64,000 bases of DNA from Acholeplasmatales bacterium (lineage in GTDB: Bacteria; Bacillota_I; Bacilli_A; Acholeplasmatales; Anaeroplasmataceae), in assembly GCA_900767915.1 (NCBI GenBank), contig CAAGAX010000037.1:1-64000 (forward strand), in the 5' to 3' direction. The notes beneath the pieces were generated by a model that searched no databases, had not been told where the DNA came from, and saw only the letters and a list, made by a program, of their open reading frames with translations. A program made the translations under genes and the position numbers. Below are positions 1 to 7,946 of this stretch, piece after piece. The stretch's first letter is position 1, and each line of letters opens with the position of its first letter.

Positions 1-152
1 AATCTCTTCTTGATTAATCAATCTTTAAACAAATATACACAAGTCAAAACAAGGTAGAATTTAATAAATCACGGCGGAATTAAGTTCTGCAAAATGAACT
101 ATTCGCTATCATTAGACCCTCTATCCCTTATTTTTTTTTTGCTTTTTTTTTG
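1..152 (+). ncRNA. possible 3' part of a type II CRISPR tracrRNA (left edge)
   Basis: No ORF is visible. On the plus strand, positions 41-55 read CAAGTCAAAACAAGG, close to the tracrRNA signature at the end of the anti-repeat and start of the nexus (CAAGUUAAAAUAAGG in S. pyogenes; AAAACAAGG in S. aureus). It is followed by a small stem (about 58-71), a CGG-rich piece at 72-77, a hairpin AGTTC/GAACT (84-99) and a T-rich end (131-152). If real, the anti-repeat 5' end, repeats and cas genes lie outside the window to the left. A chance match in AT-rich DNA remains possible, and there is no GC-rich terminator stem before the T-run. Confidence 0.3.
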
Positions 153-159
153 CAATTCT

Positions 160-188
160 ATTATACTACAAAAATTTACTAGATGCAA
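160..188 (-). promoter_or_regulatory. predicted sigma-A promoter reading left
   Basis: On the minus strand a -35 TTGCAT (183-188) is separated by 17 bases from a -10 TATAAT (160-165). It would start a transcript near 153 reading out of the window through the possible tracrRNA in antisense. No ORF follows in the visible part. Confidence 0.45.
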
Positions 189-238
189 AAAAAATGAATA
201 ACTATCAACCGCATTTTAGCGGAATTTAGTTATTCATT
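187..238 (-). terminator. two-part hairpin with T-tail on the minus strand
   Basis: Arms 193-204 and 227-238 pair perfectly (AATGAATAACTA with its complement). A 4x4 internal loop separates them from an inner CCGC/GCGG stem (209-212, 219-222). On the minus strand a T-run follows, so it looks like an intrinsic terminator, but no minus-strand gene ends here; obgE has its own terminator at 1091-1133. It may instead be a protein-binding site. Confidence 0.4.
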
Positions 239-353
239 CTTATATAAATTTTTTTCAACTATTTAAAGCGGAATTAACTATTTCAATTAACGTATTTATA
301 TTTTATCTTTAAATTATTTAATTTATTATTTATAATGTTAATGGTGAGTTTAT

Positions 354-959
354 ATGATTATTAAAAGAGACTATGATAATGAAATTTATTCCAAAAAAAA
401 TAGATTATTAGGTAATTGCTTTACAGTAATTGTAAATAATGAAAAATTTTTTTATGAATTTCAAATAAATAAAAATGAAGCAAAAATATTATGTACTAAT
501 TTAGTTTTTATAGAAAAAGTAATAAATGAATTTAGAAAATATAATAAGAATATTAATATCTTCTATAATGAAACAAGAAGCTTTTATAGAGCATTTGATA
601 AGGAATTTACCTTTAAGCTTCCTATAAAATGTATTCAGCCAAGTAAATTTTTCATTAATGAAGAAAAGCTAAATAATATTGAAGAATATATTGATGAGGG
701 TAATATTTGTCTTCCTGTATGTATAATTGATGAAGAGTATGTTTTAATTGATGGTCATACTAGATTATATTCAATGAATTTAAATTATAGAAGGCTTGTT
801 GATGTTTACATAGATGAAAAATATGATGGAATTGAAGATTTTGTTTATATGGCAAAAGAAAATAATATTAGAGATATTTCGCAAATGCATCTTCTTTCTA
901 ATGAAGAGTATCATAATATTTGGGATAAATTTATAAAAGAATATTATGATAATAAATAA
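354..959 (+). CDS. ParB/Srx-like-domain protein of unknown role
   Basis: A 201-residue protein that I cannot name with confidence. The second half holds a short ParB-nuclease-like fold: a PV-x-I segment (121-124), an acidic turn, then DGHTR at residues 133-137, which corresponds to the GxxR box of ParB/Srx-type domains. The N-terminal 90 residues are basic and Asn-rich without a recognised domain. There is no helix-turn-helix, so it is not a chromosome-partition ParB. The ATG is preceded by GGTGAG (343-348). It is monocistronic, flanked by the motif-rich region on the left and its own terminator on the right. Confidence 0.7.
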   Translation: MIIKRDYDNEIYSKKNRLLGNCFTVIVNNEKFFYEFQINKNEAKILCTNLVFIEKVINEFRKYNKNINIFYNETRSFYRAFDKEFTFKLPIKCIQPSKFFINEEKLNNIEEYIDEGNICLPVCIIDEEYVLIDGHTRLYSMNLNYRRLVDVYIDEKYDGIEDFVYMAKENNIRDISQMHLLSNEEYHNIWDKFIKEYYDNK

Positions 960-974
960 ATTTAAATATTAATT

Positions 975-1030
975 AAAAAATGAGTAGCATTACTTTCAAA
1001 TAGAATTATAATACTACTCATTTTATTATT
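975..1030 (+). terminator. intrinsic terminator after the ParB-like gene
   Basis: AATGAGTAG pairs with CTACTCATT around an AT-rich loop, followed by TTATTATTTT on the plus strand. Confidence 0.75.
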
Positions 1031-1090
1031 TTATAATATCTTATTTATATCAATAATAATCGTTATATATCATTTTGTTTAATTATTAGA

Positions 1091-1133
1091 AAAAAAGCTA
1101 TAGAGCAATGTATAACAATACCCTATAGCTTTT
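1091..1133 (-). terminator. intrinsic terminator after obgE
   Basis: AAAGCTATAG (1094-1103) pairs with CTATAGCTTT (1123-1132). On the minus strand the stem is followed by a run of T just downstream of the obgE stop. Confidence 0.8.
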
Positions 1134-1135
1134 AA

Positions 1136-2410
1136 TTAATCTATAAATTCAAATTCAAAATCAAAAATTCTTACAGTATCTCCGTTTTTAACTCCAAGCT
1201 TTCTTAGCTCATCATCAAGACCATAAGTTCTTAATTGTCTAGCAAATCTAGCTCTTCCTGTATCTGAATCAAAGTCTGTCATTTCAAATAAACGAAGTAG
1301 CTTCTCTCCAGTTACATTAAAGACACCGTCACTATCCTTTTCAATAGTAAAGAATTTCTTTTCTTCCTTTAAACCATATTCAACAACATCTAGCTCATCC
1401 TCTTCAAATAAGCTAAATTCTTCAGTATTTTCCAATGTATCTGCTATCTTATATAATAGCTCATTAAGGTTTTTCTTTTCATAGGCTGAAATACAAATGA
1501 CTGGTTCTTTTACTTTTTCTTTAAATTTACGTAAATTTTCCTCAGCACCTTCAACATCCATTTTGTTTGCGACTATAATCATAGGACGTTTAGATAAATT
1601 CATCTTATATTCCTTAAGCTCATTATTGATTATGCAATAATCCTGATATGGATCTCTTCCATCAACAGCTCCCATATCGATCATATGTACAATAACCTTA
1701 CAACGTTCAATATGACGTAAAAATTGTAAGCCTAAGCCAGCACCTTGATGTGCACCCTCAATAATACCAGGTAAATCAGCCATTACAAAATCTCTACCAT
1801 CAGGTAAACGAACCATACCAAGGTTAGGTACTAAAGTCGTAAAATGATAGCTTGCAATTTTGGGTCTAGCTTGAGATACTTGAGCAATTAATGTAGATTT
1901 TCCTACACTTGGGAATCCAACAAGTCCACAGTCTGCTAAGACTCTTAGCTCACAACGGATATTTTTCTTTTCTCCTGGTTCACCCTTTTCACAGAAATCA
2001 GGACATTTTAATGTTCCTGAGGCAAAGGCCATATTGCCTCTTCCTCCACGTCCACCTTTACATACAACAACCTCTTGATTATGAGTTGTAATATCACCAA
2101 TTACTTTATTAGATTCATCATCAAAAATTGTTGTACCAACAGGTACTAAAACAATAGTATCTTCAGCATTAGCGCCAATTTGACCTTTATTTCTTCCTTT
2201 TTCACCAGGTTTACCTTTTAAAATACGATTGAATCTTAAATCTAAAAGAGTAGACATTCCTTCATTTCCTTTAAAAATGATTGAACCGCCCTTACCACCA
2301 GATCCACCAAAAGGTCCGCCTCTTTCAACCTTTAGCTCTCTACGGTAAGCAACAATACCATCGCCACCCTTACCAGCTTCAAGCTCCATTTTCGCTTGAT
2401 CAACGAACAT
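1136..2410 (-). CDS. obgE: GTPase Obg/CgtA (ribosome assembly)
   Basis: A 424-residue Obg GTPase that acts in late 50S subunit assembly and stress signalling. The glycine-rich Obg fold covers residues 1-158. The G domain follows with G1 GFPSVGKST (165-173), G3 DLPG (212-215) and NKMD for guanine recognition. The C-terminal about 80 residues match the OCT extension. The start is supported by AAAGGAGG a few bases upstream. It follows rplU-prp-rpmA in the usual Firmicutes order, but a terminator lies between rpmA and obgE, so expression probably depends on readthrough. Confidence 0.98.
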   Translation of the reverse strand: MFVDQAKMELEAGKGGDGIVAYRRELKVERGGPFGGSGGKGGSIIFKGNEGMSTLLDLRFNRILKGKPGEKGRNKGQIGANAEDTIVLVPVGTTIFDDESNKVIGDITTHNQEVVVCKGGRGGRGNMAFASGTLKCPDFCEKGEPGEKKNIRCELRVLADCGLVGFPSVGKSTLIAQVSQARPKIASYHFTTLVPNLGMVRLPDGRDFVMADLPGIIEGAHQGAGLGLQFLRHIERCKVIVHMIDMGAVDGRDPYQDYCIINNELKEYKMNLSKRPMIIVANKMDVEGAEENLRKFKEKVKEPVICISAYEKKNLNELLYKIADTLENTEEFSLFEEDELDVVEYGLKEEKKFFTIEKDSDGVFNVTGEKLLRLFEMTDFDSDTGRARFARQLRTYGLDDELRKLGVKNGDTVRIFDFEFEFID

Positions 2411-2430
2411 ATGCTCGCCTCCTTTTTATG

Positions 2431-2460
2431 AAAAAAATGCCCAAATTCCTTTGGGCACAT
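2431..2460 (-). terminator. terminator between rpmA and obgE
   Basis: TGCCCAAA (2438-2445) and TTTGGGCA (2450-2457) form a stem followed on the minus strand by seven T. The obgE Shine-Dalgarno begins almost directly after the T-run. Confidence 0.85.
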
Positions 2461-2467
2461 TTATTTA

Positions 2468-2755
2468 TTATTCAGCAATAGGATAAACAGAAATTTGCTT
2501 CTTGTCGCGTCCCTTACGTTCAAACTTTACTGTTCCAGCTACCTTAGCATATAAAGTATCATCGCCACCACGACCAACATTTGTACCAGCAAAGAACTTA
2601 GTACCTCTTTGACGATATAAAATTGAACCTGCAGAAACAATCTCGCCATCACTAGCCTTTGCGCCTAAACGCTTAGCTTCTGAATCACGGCCGTTCTTAG
2701 TAGAACCAACACCTTTTTTAGATGCGAATAATTGAATGTTAAGCTTTAATAACAT
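2468..2755 (-). CDS. rpmA: 50S ribosomal protein L27 (bL27), with cleavable leader
   Basis: A 95-residue bL27, at the tRNA acceptor end in the peptidyl-transferase centre. It begins with the Firmicutes-type N-terminal extension [10 protein letters not shown] followed by ASKKG. In this lineage the extension is removed after the Phe by the protease Prp, exposing the functional N-terminus. Prp is encoded directly upstream (2768-3076), which supports this reading. The rest ([13 protein letters not shown] onward) is canonical. Confidence 0.98.
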   Translation of the reverse strand: MLLKLNIQLFASKKGVGSTKNGRDSEAKRLGAKASDGEIVSAGSILYRQRGTKFFAGTNVGRGGDDTLYAKVAGTVKFERKGRDKKQISVYPIAE

Positions 2756-2767
2756 ATTAGAATCCTC

Positions 2768-3076
2768 CTAGTTCTTTCTTTTTATGTATTTAGGATATTG
2801 CTCCTGTAAACTATCTAAGGCATCAACTAAATTTTCAAAAATTCCTTTTGAAACCTTATCGTTTAATTTGACCTGTAATCTGAAGTAGCCTTCTTCTACT
2901 ACTAAATCTAAAATGTTGTAACTTAAATCTAGCTTTTCGTATAGATTAGCAGTCATAATTGTAATAGTTGATATTGAAGCACACACAATGTCAAAGCCAT
3001 TATCAGCATACCCACTATGTCCCTTCAATTCAACTAAGCCTTCATCGTTTTTATATTTTACACTATAGGTAGTCAT
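2768..3076 (-). CDS. prp: ribosomal-processing cysteine protease Prp
   Basis: A 102-residue protein of the YsxB/Prp family, the cysteine protease that trims the L27 N-terminal extension. The GHSGYA motif gives catalytic His20, and DIVCAS gives catalytic Cys32, at the usual spacing. The gene sits between rplU and rpmA as in other Firmicutes, two bases after the rplU stop, so it is co-transcribed with its substrate. Confidence 0.95.
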   Translation of the reverse strand: MTTYSVKYKNDEGLVELKGHSGYADNGFDIVCASISTITIMTANLYEKLDLSYNILDLVVEEGYFRLQVKLNDKVSKGIFENLVDALDSLQEQYPKYIKRKN

Positions 3077-3078
3077 AA

Positions 3079-3387
3079 TTAAGCATTAATTGCTTCAATT
3101 ACTAACTTAGTATATGCTTGACGATGACCCTTCTTAGAAGCACTATGCTTCTTAGGACGATACTTATAAATAGTAATCTTCTTGCCTCTTCCGTGCTTTT
3201 CACACTTAGCTGCTACAGTAGCACCCTCAACATATGGAGCACCAACCTTAACATCATCACCAGATACTAATAAAACCTTATCAAAAGTATAAGATTCACC
3301 TTCAGCAACCTCTAATTTTTCAACATAGATTGCTTGGCCTACTTCAACCTTAACTTGCTTTCCACCAGTTTCTACAATTGCATACAT
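3079..3387 (-). CDS. rplU: 50S ribosomal protein L21 (bL21)
   Basis: A 102-residue bL21 of normal length, with the [11 protein letters not shown] start and the [11 protein letters not shown] region near the C-terminus. It is the first gene of rplU-prp-rpmA(-obgE). A good AAGGAGG ribosome site precedes the ATG, and a structured leader with a strong promoter lies upstream. Confidence 0.98.
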   Translation of the reverse strand: MYAIVETGGKQVKVEVGQAIYVEKLEVAEGESYTFDKVLLVSGDDVKVGAPYVEGATVAAKCEKHGRGKKITIYKYRPKKHSASKKGHRQAYTKLVIEAINA

Positions 3388-3479
3388 GTCGTATTACCTC
3401 CTTGATTATTTTTTTAAGACACACTATTAGGGTAGATTTAACTCATTTATAACCCTTTCTATGTGGTGCATGTTACAAC
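3388..3479 (-). promoter_or_regulatory. rplU mRNA leader (L21-leader type)
   Basis: A leader of about 90 bases between the predicted start site and rplU. It can fold an AGGGT/ACCCT stem around a 17-base loop. Firmicutes rplU operons carry a conserved L21 leader thought to give autogenous control; position and length fit, but I did not match the consensus base by base. Confidence 0.5.
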
Positions 3480-3485
3480 AAATGT

Positions 3486-3514
3486 ATTATAAAGTAAATT
3501 TATTCTTATGTCAA
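3486..3514 (-). promoter_or_regulatory. promoter of rplU-prp-rpmA
   Basis: On the minus strand a perfect -35 TTGACA (3509-3514), a 17-base spacer and a perfect -10 TATAAT (3486-3491). Confidence 0.9.
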
Positions 3515-3519
3515 ATGTT

Positions 3520-3871
3520 TTTTTATTTTTAATTAGCTAAATGTAGGATTTTATATTTATTTTTTAAATTAATACTAGAAATTGTTAATTTTCTATTCTG
3601 TAAGTAATAAACATATGTAATATGGATGCATTAAATAACCAAATAATGTTTTCTTAGAATATTTCTTATAAATTATATACTACAAAAAAAATATGAGAAA
3701 TTTATACAAATAAAGAATCATTTGTATAATGATTTTTTTAAGATTTAATATTTTTAGTGAATAGTTATTTATATTCTCTATTGTTATTAAAATTATATTT
3801 TTTCCAAAAAAAATAAATTACCATTTCATTTATATTAACATTATGCTAAAATAACATAGAGGTTAGGGATA
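3520..3871. other. 350-base non-coding gap with a lone hairpin
   Basis: No ORF or recognisable RNA. A terminator-like hairpin on the plus strand (AATCATT/AATGATT, 3716-3734, then six T) has no gene upstream of it. A weak plus-strand promoter candidate (TTGTTA, 17 bases, TAATAA) lies near 3585-3613, so a short transcript is conceivable. The right end holds the promoter region of the HD-domain gene, with TATGCT as the best -10. Confidence 0.4.
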
Positions 3872-4339
3872 ATGGAAAAGGAATTTTTAGATTTAATTGA
3901 ACCAATTATAAATAAAGAAAATTATCAAAAAATGAAGGAATATAGACATCATGGTAATACTTCTACATTTGATCATTCAATAAGCGTTGCTTATTTATGC
4001 TATAAATATCATAAAGCCCATAATTCAAAAATAGATCTTTCTTCTTTAATAAGAGGAGCTCTTTTACATGATTATTATTTATATGATTGGCATAATACTA
4101 ATGAAGGACATAGATTTCATGGATTAAGACATCCCAAAACATCTTTAAGAAATGCCAAAAGAGATTATGGACCTTTAAATAAAATTGAAATCGATATTAT
4201 AATTCATCATATGTTTCCATTAGTACTATTCCCTCCTTTAACAAAGGCAGGTTGGATTGTTACATATTATGATAAGGTCGCAACAAGAAATGACTATAGA
4301 AAAAAGAAAAAGGAAAAGCTAGTACATGATATTAAATAA
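3872..4339 (+). CDS. HD-domain phosphohydrolase-like protein
   Basis: A 155-residue protein of the HD superfamily of metal-dependent phosphohydrolases. The metal-binding pattern is visible: His35 in the FDHS segment, His66-Asp67 in LLHDYY, and the His pair at 112-113 (IIHHM). The substrate cannot be told. The last 14 bases overlap the next gene, an AAC(3)-like acetyltransferase, so the two are probably translated together. A GAGG-type ribosome site precedes the ATG. Confidence 0.85.
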   Translation: MEKEFLDLIEPIINKENYQKMKEYRHHGNTSTFDHSISVAYLCYKYHKAHNSKIDLSSLIRGALLHDYYLYDWHNTNEGHRFHGLRHPKTSLRNAKRDYGPLNKIEIDIIIHHMFPLVLFPPLTKAGWIVTYYDKVATRNDYRKKKKEKLVHDIK

Positions 4340-5102
4340 CCTAATTCAAGATTTAATAAATATGAATCTAAAAAGTAATGATACTATATTAATACATTCA
4401 TCATGTAAAAAAATAGGATTTGATGCAGAGGATATATTAGATACCTTAATGAAATACTTTAAAGATGGTCTTCTTTTACTTCCATCTCATACATGGGCTA
4501 CTATTAACGAAAATAATCCAATATATGATCCTATAAACACTTTACCTTGTGTTGGCATTTTACCTACATTATTTATGAAAAGGAAAAATGTATATCGTTC
4601 ATTACATCCAACGCATAGTATCCTTGCCTATGGAAATGAGGCATTAGAATATATTAAAAATGAAGAATTTAACAATACTCCTGCTACTCCTCATGGAGCT
4701 TATGATAGATTAAGAGAACGAAATGCTAAAATATTACTTTTAGGAGTAGGAAACGAAAGAAATACATTTATTCATTCTATTGAAGAGGTATTAAATGTCC
4801 CAAATAGACTAAGTGATAAGCCAATGCATTTATATATAAAAATAAATGGTAAGCTTATAGATTCATATATGAGACGACATTATAATCCTATTGAACCACA
4901 CATTTCTATGAAATTTCCAAAGCTTGATAAAGCATTTCTTACTCTAGGTGCTATGAAGGAAGGTACATTCGGTAATGCAAAAGCTTTAGTATGTGATGCA
5001 AATAAATTATTTAATATAACTAAACATATTCTAAGAAAAAATCCAGAAATAATAATTAATGAAGAATATATAAATGATTCATTATGGCTTGATTTAAAAT
5101 AA
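4326..5102 (+). CDS. AAC(3)-family N-acetyltransferase
   Basis: A 258-residue protein of the antibiotic/aminoglycoside 3-N-acetyltransferase superfamily, which moves acetyl from acetyl-CoA to an amine. Family marks are seen in order: ILIHSS near residue 22, PSHTWA near 53, RSLHPTHS near 92-100, TPHGAYDRL near 120, LGVGNERNTFIHSIEE near 140. The full family length is kept. Many chromosomal members do not act on drugs (FrbF/YokD-like), so a resistance role is not implied. Its start lies inside the HD gene. Confidence 0.88.
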   Translation: MILNNLIQDLINMNLKSNDTILIHSSCKKIGFDAEDILDTLMKYFKDGLLLLPSHTWATINENNPIYDPINTLPCVGILPTLFMKRKNVYRSLHPTHSILAYGNEALEYIKNEEFNNTPATPHGAYDRLRERNAKILLLGVGNERNTFIHSIEEVLNVPNRLSDKPMHLYIKINGKLIDSYMRRHYNPIEPHISMKFPKLDKAFLTLGAMKEGTFGNAKALVCDANKLFNITKHILRKNPEIIINEEYINDSLWLDLK

Positions 5103-5261
5103 TCATAGCTTATCTTTAAGGTTTTAATATTTATTGTTTAAATTAAATTAAGTAGAGTAGAAAAAAATTTTCATCATCTTACACAACCGATATATAATTT
5201 GGTATATAGAAGTTAAATATACAAATTTATTTCAAGCTAAATAATAATCAAAAGTGAAAGA

Positions 5262-5560
5262 CTAATAATTACAAAACTCGCTAAATAAATGAAGTGGTTT
5301 ATGGTGTAATAAATTATCAAAAATTCCATAAGGTCTATATCAACTATCCATTTATAGCTCTCAATCATTTTTCTAGTGCTTTAACTAAGGCTTTTTCACA
5401 ACTTCTATTCGGTCTAAAGCCCTAACTATATTCACTAAAGTGTGGTTCAAATATTGGGGTTAATACTTATACCATTAAATGTTGAATGATTTTGTCTAGT
5501 ACTATTTCTATCACTAGCTTTTTAAGAAACCATTTAGTTTAGGACTTTCACCCTAGATTT
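5262..5560 (-). pseudogene. decayed group II intron reverse transcriptase/maturase
   Basis: Minus-strand translation gives pieces of a group II intron-encoded RT in the correct order: LTPIFEPHFSEYS, GFRPNRSCEKAL, then ESYKWIVDIDLMEFFDN. These match RT blocks 1-3. The reading frame is broken by in-frame stops (one before the LTPIF piece, one in place of the Tyr before GFRP) and by at least two frameshifts. No DNA-binding or maturase C-terminus and no domain V hairpin were seen nearby, so only a fragment is left. Confidence 0.85.
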
Positions 5561-5580
5561 AAGCATGCCCATCATACCCC

Positions 5581-5612
5581 AAAAAAAGCCCAAGAAAAAT
5601 TTGGGCTTTTAC
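5581..5612 (-). terminator. intrinsic terminator of the 5641-8817 cluster
   Basis: AGCCCAA and TTGGGCT form a stem with a short A-rich loop, and a T-run follows on both strands. It ends the minus-strand gene at 5641 and would also stop plus-strand readthrough. Confidence 0.85.
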
Positions 5613-5640
5613 TTTTTTTAAATTTTAAATTACAAGAAAA

Positions 5641-6138
5641 TTATGGTCTAAATAAATCTTCTGGTTTAACAGAATAATTAAACTTTTCTTCATCATTCAA
5701 AACAATAAATCCAGGGAAGCTTGTTTGGAAAACATCTCCTCTTAATGTTAATCCTGCCTTAGCTCTTTCAGGATCAATAGACTTATATCCTACAGGAGCA
5801 AATAATGGGGTAATTCCCTTTTCCTTAGATTGCTTAACAAAATCAATTCTAAATTTATCTTGCATAATTGCATATTGAGGATAAATTGATGGAAATACTA
5901 CTACTGCATATAATACTCCATCTCTTTTCATAATAATATTGGGGAAATTTAAATTAGGATAACCATGCTCAATCTTAAATCCTTTTGGAACCACACAATT
6001 TTCAACTACATAATTAATAGCCATCGCTAATAATTCTTGAGCAGGAATTTTATCTTCATCCTTTACTACTTCAGGACAACCATCTGCCCATACACTTTCT
6101 GGAACATTTTGATTTTGATTATTTTCGTTATTTTGCAT
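5641..6138 (-). CDS. hypothetical protein, 165 residues
   Basis: Not recognised. The first about 30 residues are Asn/Gln-rich and acidic and probably disordered. The rest is a compact alpha/beta domain with hydrophobic strands (LYAVVVF near residue 77, PGFIVL near the C-terminus) and no membrane segment or signal peptide. It starts inside the end of the membrane-protein gene upstream (11-base overlap), so a linked function is likely. Confidence 0.7.
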   Translation of the reverse strand: MQNNENNQNQNVPESVWADGCPEVVKDEDKIPAQELLAMAINYVVENCVVPKGFKIEHGYPNLNFPNIIMKRDGVLYAVVVFPSIYPQYAIMQDKFRIDFVKQSKEKGITPLFAPVGYKSIDPERAKAGLTLRGDVFQTSFPGFIVLNDEEKFNYSVKPEDLFRP

Positions 6139-7066
6139 CTACCTTTACCTCTTTTTCTTTATTTGATGAGAAGAAACGAACAACCTTTCTAGGGAAAAAG
6201 GAAATTGTTTCAGCTATAACCTGCGGAATAATTAATAATGCTTCTTTATAAGAACTAGCTCTAATAGTATCCTTCGTTACATAAGCTCCATCACTATATA
6301 AATAACGTCTTGCTACACAACCAATTCTAATTGTTAATAATGCATTTGCAGCGCCATCTAAAACTGATTCTAATACCTTACCAAGCATAGGTATATCTTG
6401 AATAGCTGATATGGCAGTTTTTGGAATTACATCCTCAAGCTTTAAATTTTCTAAACCATCAGCTATTAAAGCAGTTCCAAATACATTTATTGTAAGCTTA
6501 GATAAATTAGCCATTGAAGGTCTAAATCCACATCTTTCAACAAGCTGTTTAATCATTCTTAAATTAACTGCGAATACTGTAATCATATCAAATCTTCCAT
6601 TTTGGCAAATAGCAGTAGAAATCATAACAGTTTTCGCATTTGATATTATTATACCATTTAATTGCTTTCGAATACAATGCTCAAATACATAATTCAGGTT
6701 AAAAAGTAATTCTTCTGGATTTTTATAATTAACAAGCATCATCATTTCTTCATTAGGAAGATCATTATTTTTAACAATAACCTTAGCTACCTTCTTATAT
6801 ACTCTAATAGCTTCACTGCTTCTATCATCTAAGGAAGTAACTATTGATAAGGACGGACTTTTTATAATTGCTACAATAGGCCAAATAACACCTAAAACAA
6901 CTAATAAAAGTGTTAAACCATAAAAGGCTATTTCTAAATAGATAGAAATATTACGTAGCTTTTCTCCTATATTTAATATTGATGATAATAAAATTAACGC
7001 AAATATAATTAAACTTGTAATTGCGATAATATAAAACAAAAATCTAGATTTGCCCTTTTTCTTCAC
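6128..7066 (-). CDS. membrane protein, DUF697/YcjF-like
   Basis: A 312-residue membrane protein starting at GTG with AGGAGGG upstream. Two transmembrane helices lie at about residues 9-29 and 43-66. Residues about 140-270 are rich in small hydrophobic stretches (TAICQNGRFDMITVFAVN, then RPSMANLSKL) that resemble the DUF697 family (YcjF-like), whose function is unknown. It lies between the DUF2156-like gene and the small hypothetical gene, overlapping both. Confidence 0.65.
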   Translation of the reverse strand: MKKKGKSRFLFYIIAITSLIIFALILLSSILNIGEKLRNISIYLEIAFYGLTLLLVVLGVIWPIVAIIKSPSLSIVTSLDDRSSEAIRVYKKVAKVIVKNNDLPNEEMMMLVNYKNPEELLFNLNYVFEHCIRKQLNGIIISNAKTVMISTAICQNGRFDMITVFAVNLRMIKQLVERCGFRPSMANLSKLTINVFGTALIADGLENLKLEDVIPKTAISAIQDIPMLGKVLESVLDGAANALLTIRIGCVARRYLYSDGAYVTKDTIRASSYKEALLIIPQVIAETISFFPRKVVRFFSSNKEKEVKVDAK

Positions 7067-7946
7067 TGATGTTCCCTCCTAAATTAGTATAATATTCTTC
7101 AAGCTTTAAAGGATGGAGGCTATTAAATAAATCTTCTTTATTAGAATCACCTAAATGGCATTCCATATTTACATATCTAGAATCTATAGAAATAACCTTA
7201 GCAGTTTGAGATATAGTTGTTTCTAATAGACCAGGTTTATTTAAATATAATAAGGAATGAACATATCCAATATTCTTATTTGTATGAAAAATACTAATTG
7301 AATAAATTTCACCATTTTCATTTTGAATAATTAAACATTTTAATTCTAATTCATATAAATGCTCCATAACCTGTTTTAACATATTTAATGATGGATAAAA
7401 ATATGTATCCTTATTTCTAGATGAATCTTCAGTTTGCCATATACTAATAAATTCTAATATTCTTGTAAAATCTTCCTTTTTTGCTAGTTTAAAGAAGACA
7501 TCTTTATTTTCTTTATTAAATTTATTATATTTAATATAAAATGATTTTAATTCTTTAGTATTAAATAAAGCTAAAGAATCGACTGAATAAATATAATTAG
7601 TATATAATGGCATATTTTTAGTTTCAAAATTATATTTAATTCTAAGACTTTCAGCAATTCCAACAATTCTAAAATCTATACCATTTTCCCAAGCATCCTC
7701 TTTAATATTAAATAATGCCATTTTAAAATTACCTTTTCCAATTGGAGGGTAATAGCATAAGCCAATATCTGGTAATAATAGCCTTATGAAGCAAAAATCA
7801 TTGTTAAAGCATATTTCAGGCTTATATAAATCTTTCCATATGAATAAATAAATAGGATCTAATTCACATAACCAAAAGTTGTATTCATAAATTACTCTTT
7901 TTAAATGTCTTATATCTAAAAATCCATATTTATGAAAGTTTATCAC
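7044..7946 (-). CDS. DUF2156 (LPG-synthase C-terminal-like) protein
   Basis: About 300 residues resembling DUF2156, the double-GNAT fold that forms the catalytic half of lysyl-phosphatidylglycerol synthase. It is cytosolic-looking and lacks the MprF membrane part. Clues are the paired Trp/aromatic N-terminal segment (CELDPIYLFIWKDLY), the PPIGKG phrase near 70 and a GNAT-like second half. The start is set at a GTG (7946) five bases after AGGTGA; the GTG three codons earlier overlaps that site. The gene begins within the pectinesterase gene and ends inside the next one. It may transfer an aminoacyl group to lipid or another acceptor (inference). Confidence 0.6.
   Translation of the reverse strand: MINFHKYGFLDIRHLKRVIYEYNFWLCELDPIYLFIWKDLYKPEICFNNDFCFIRLLLPDIGLCYYPPIGKGNFKMALFNIKEDAWENGIDFRIVGIAESLRIKYNFETKNMPLYTNYIYSVDSLALFNTKELKSFYIKYNKFNKENKDVFFKLAKKEDFTRILEFISIWQTEDSSRNKDTYFYPSLNMLKQVMEHLYELELKCLIIQNENGEIYSISIFHTNKNIGYVHSLLYLNKPGLLETTISQTAKVISIDSRYVNMECHLGDSNKEDLFNSLHPLKLEEYYTNLGGNISEEKGQI

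Noticed and set aside
1909..2481. Short plus-strand frames within obgE
   Set aside because: Shadows of obgE with no start signals.
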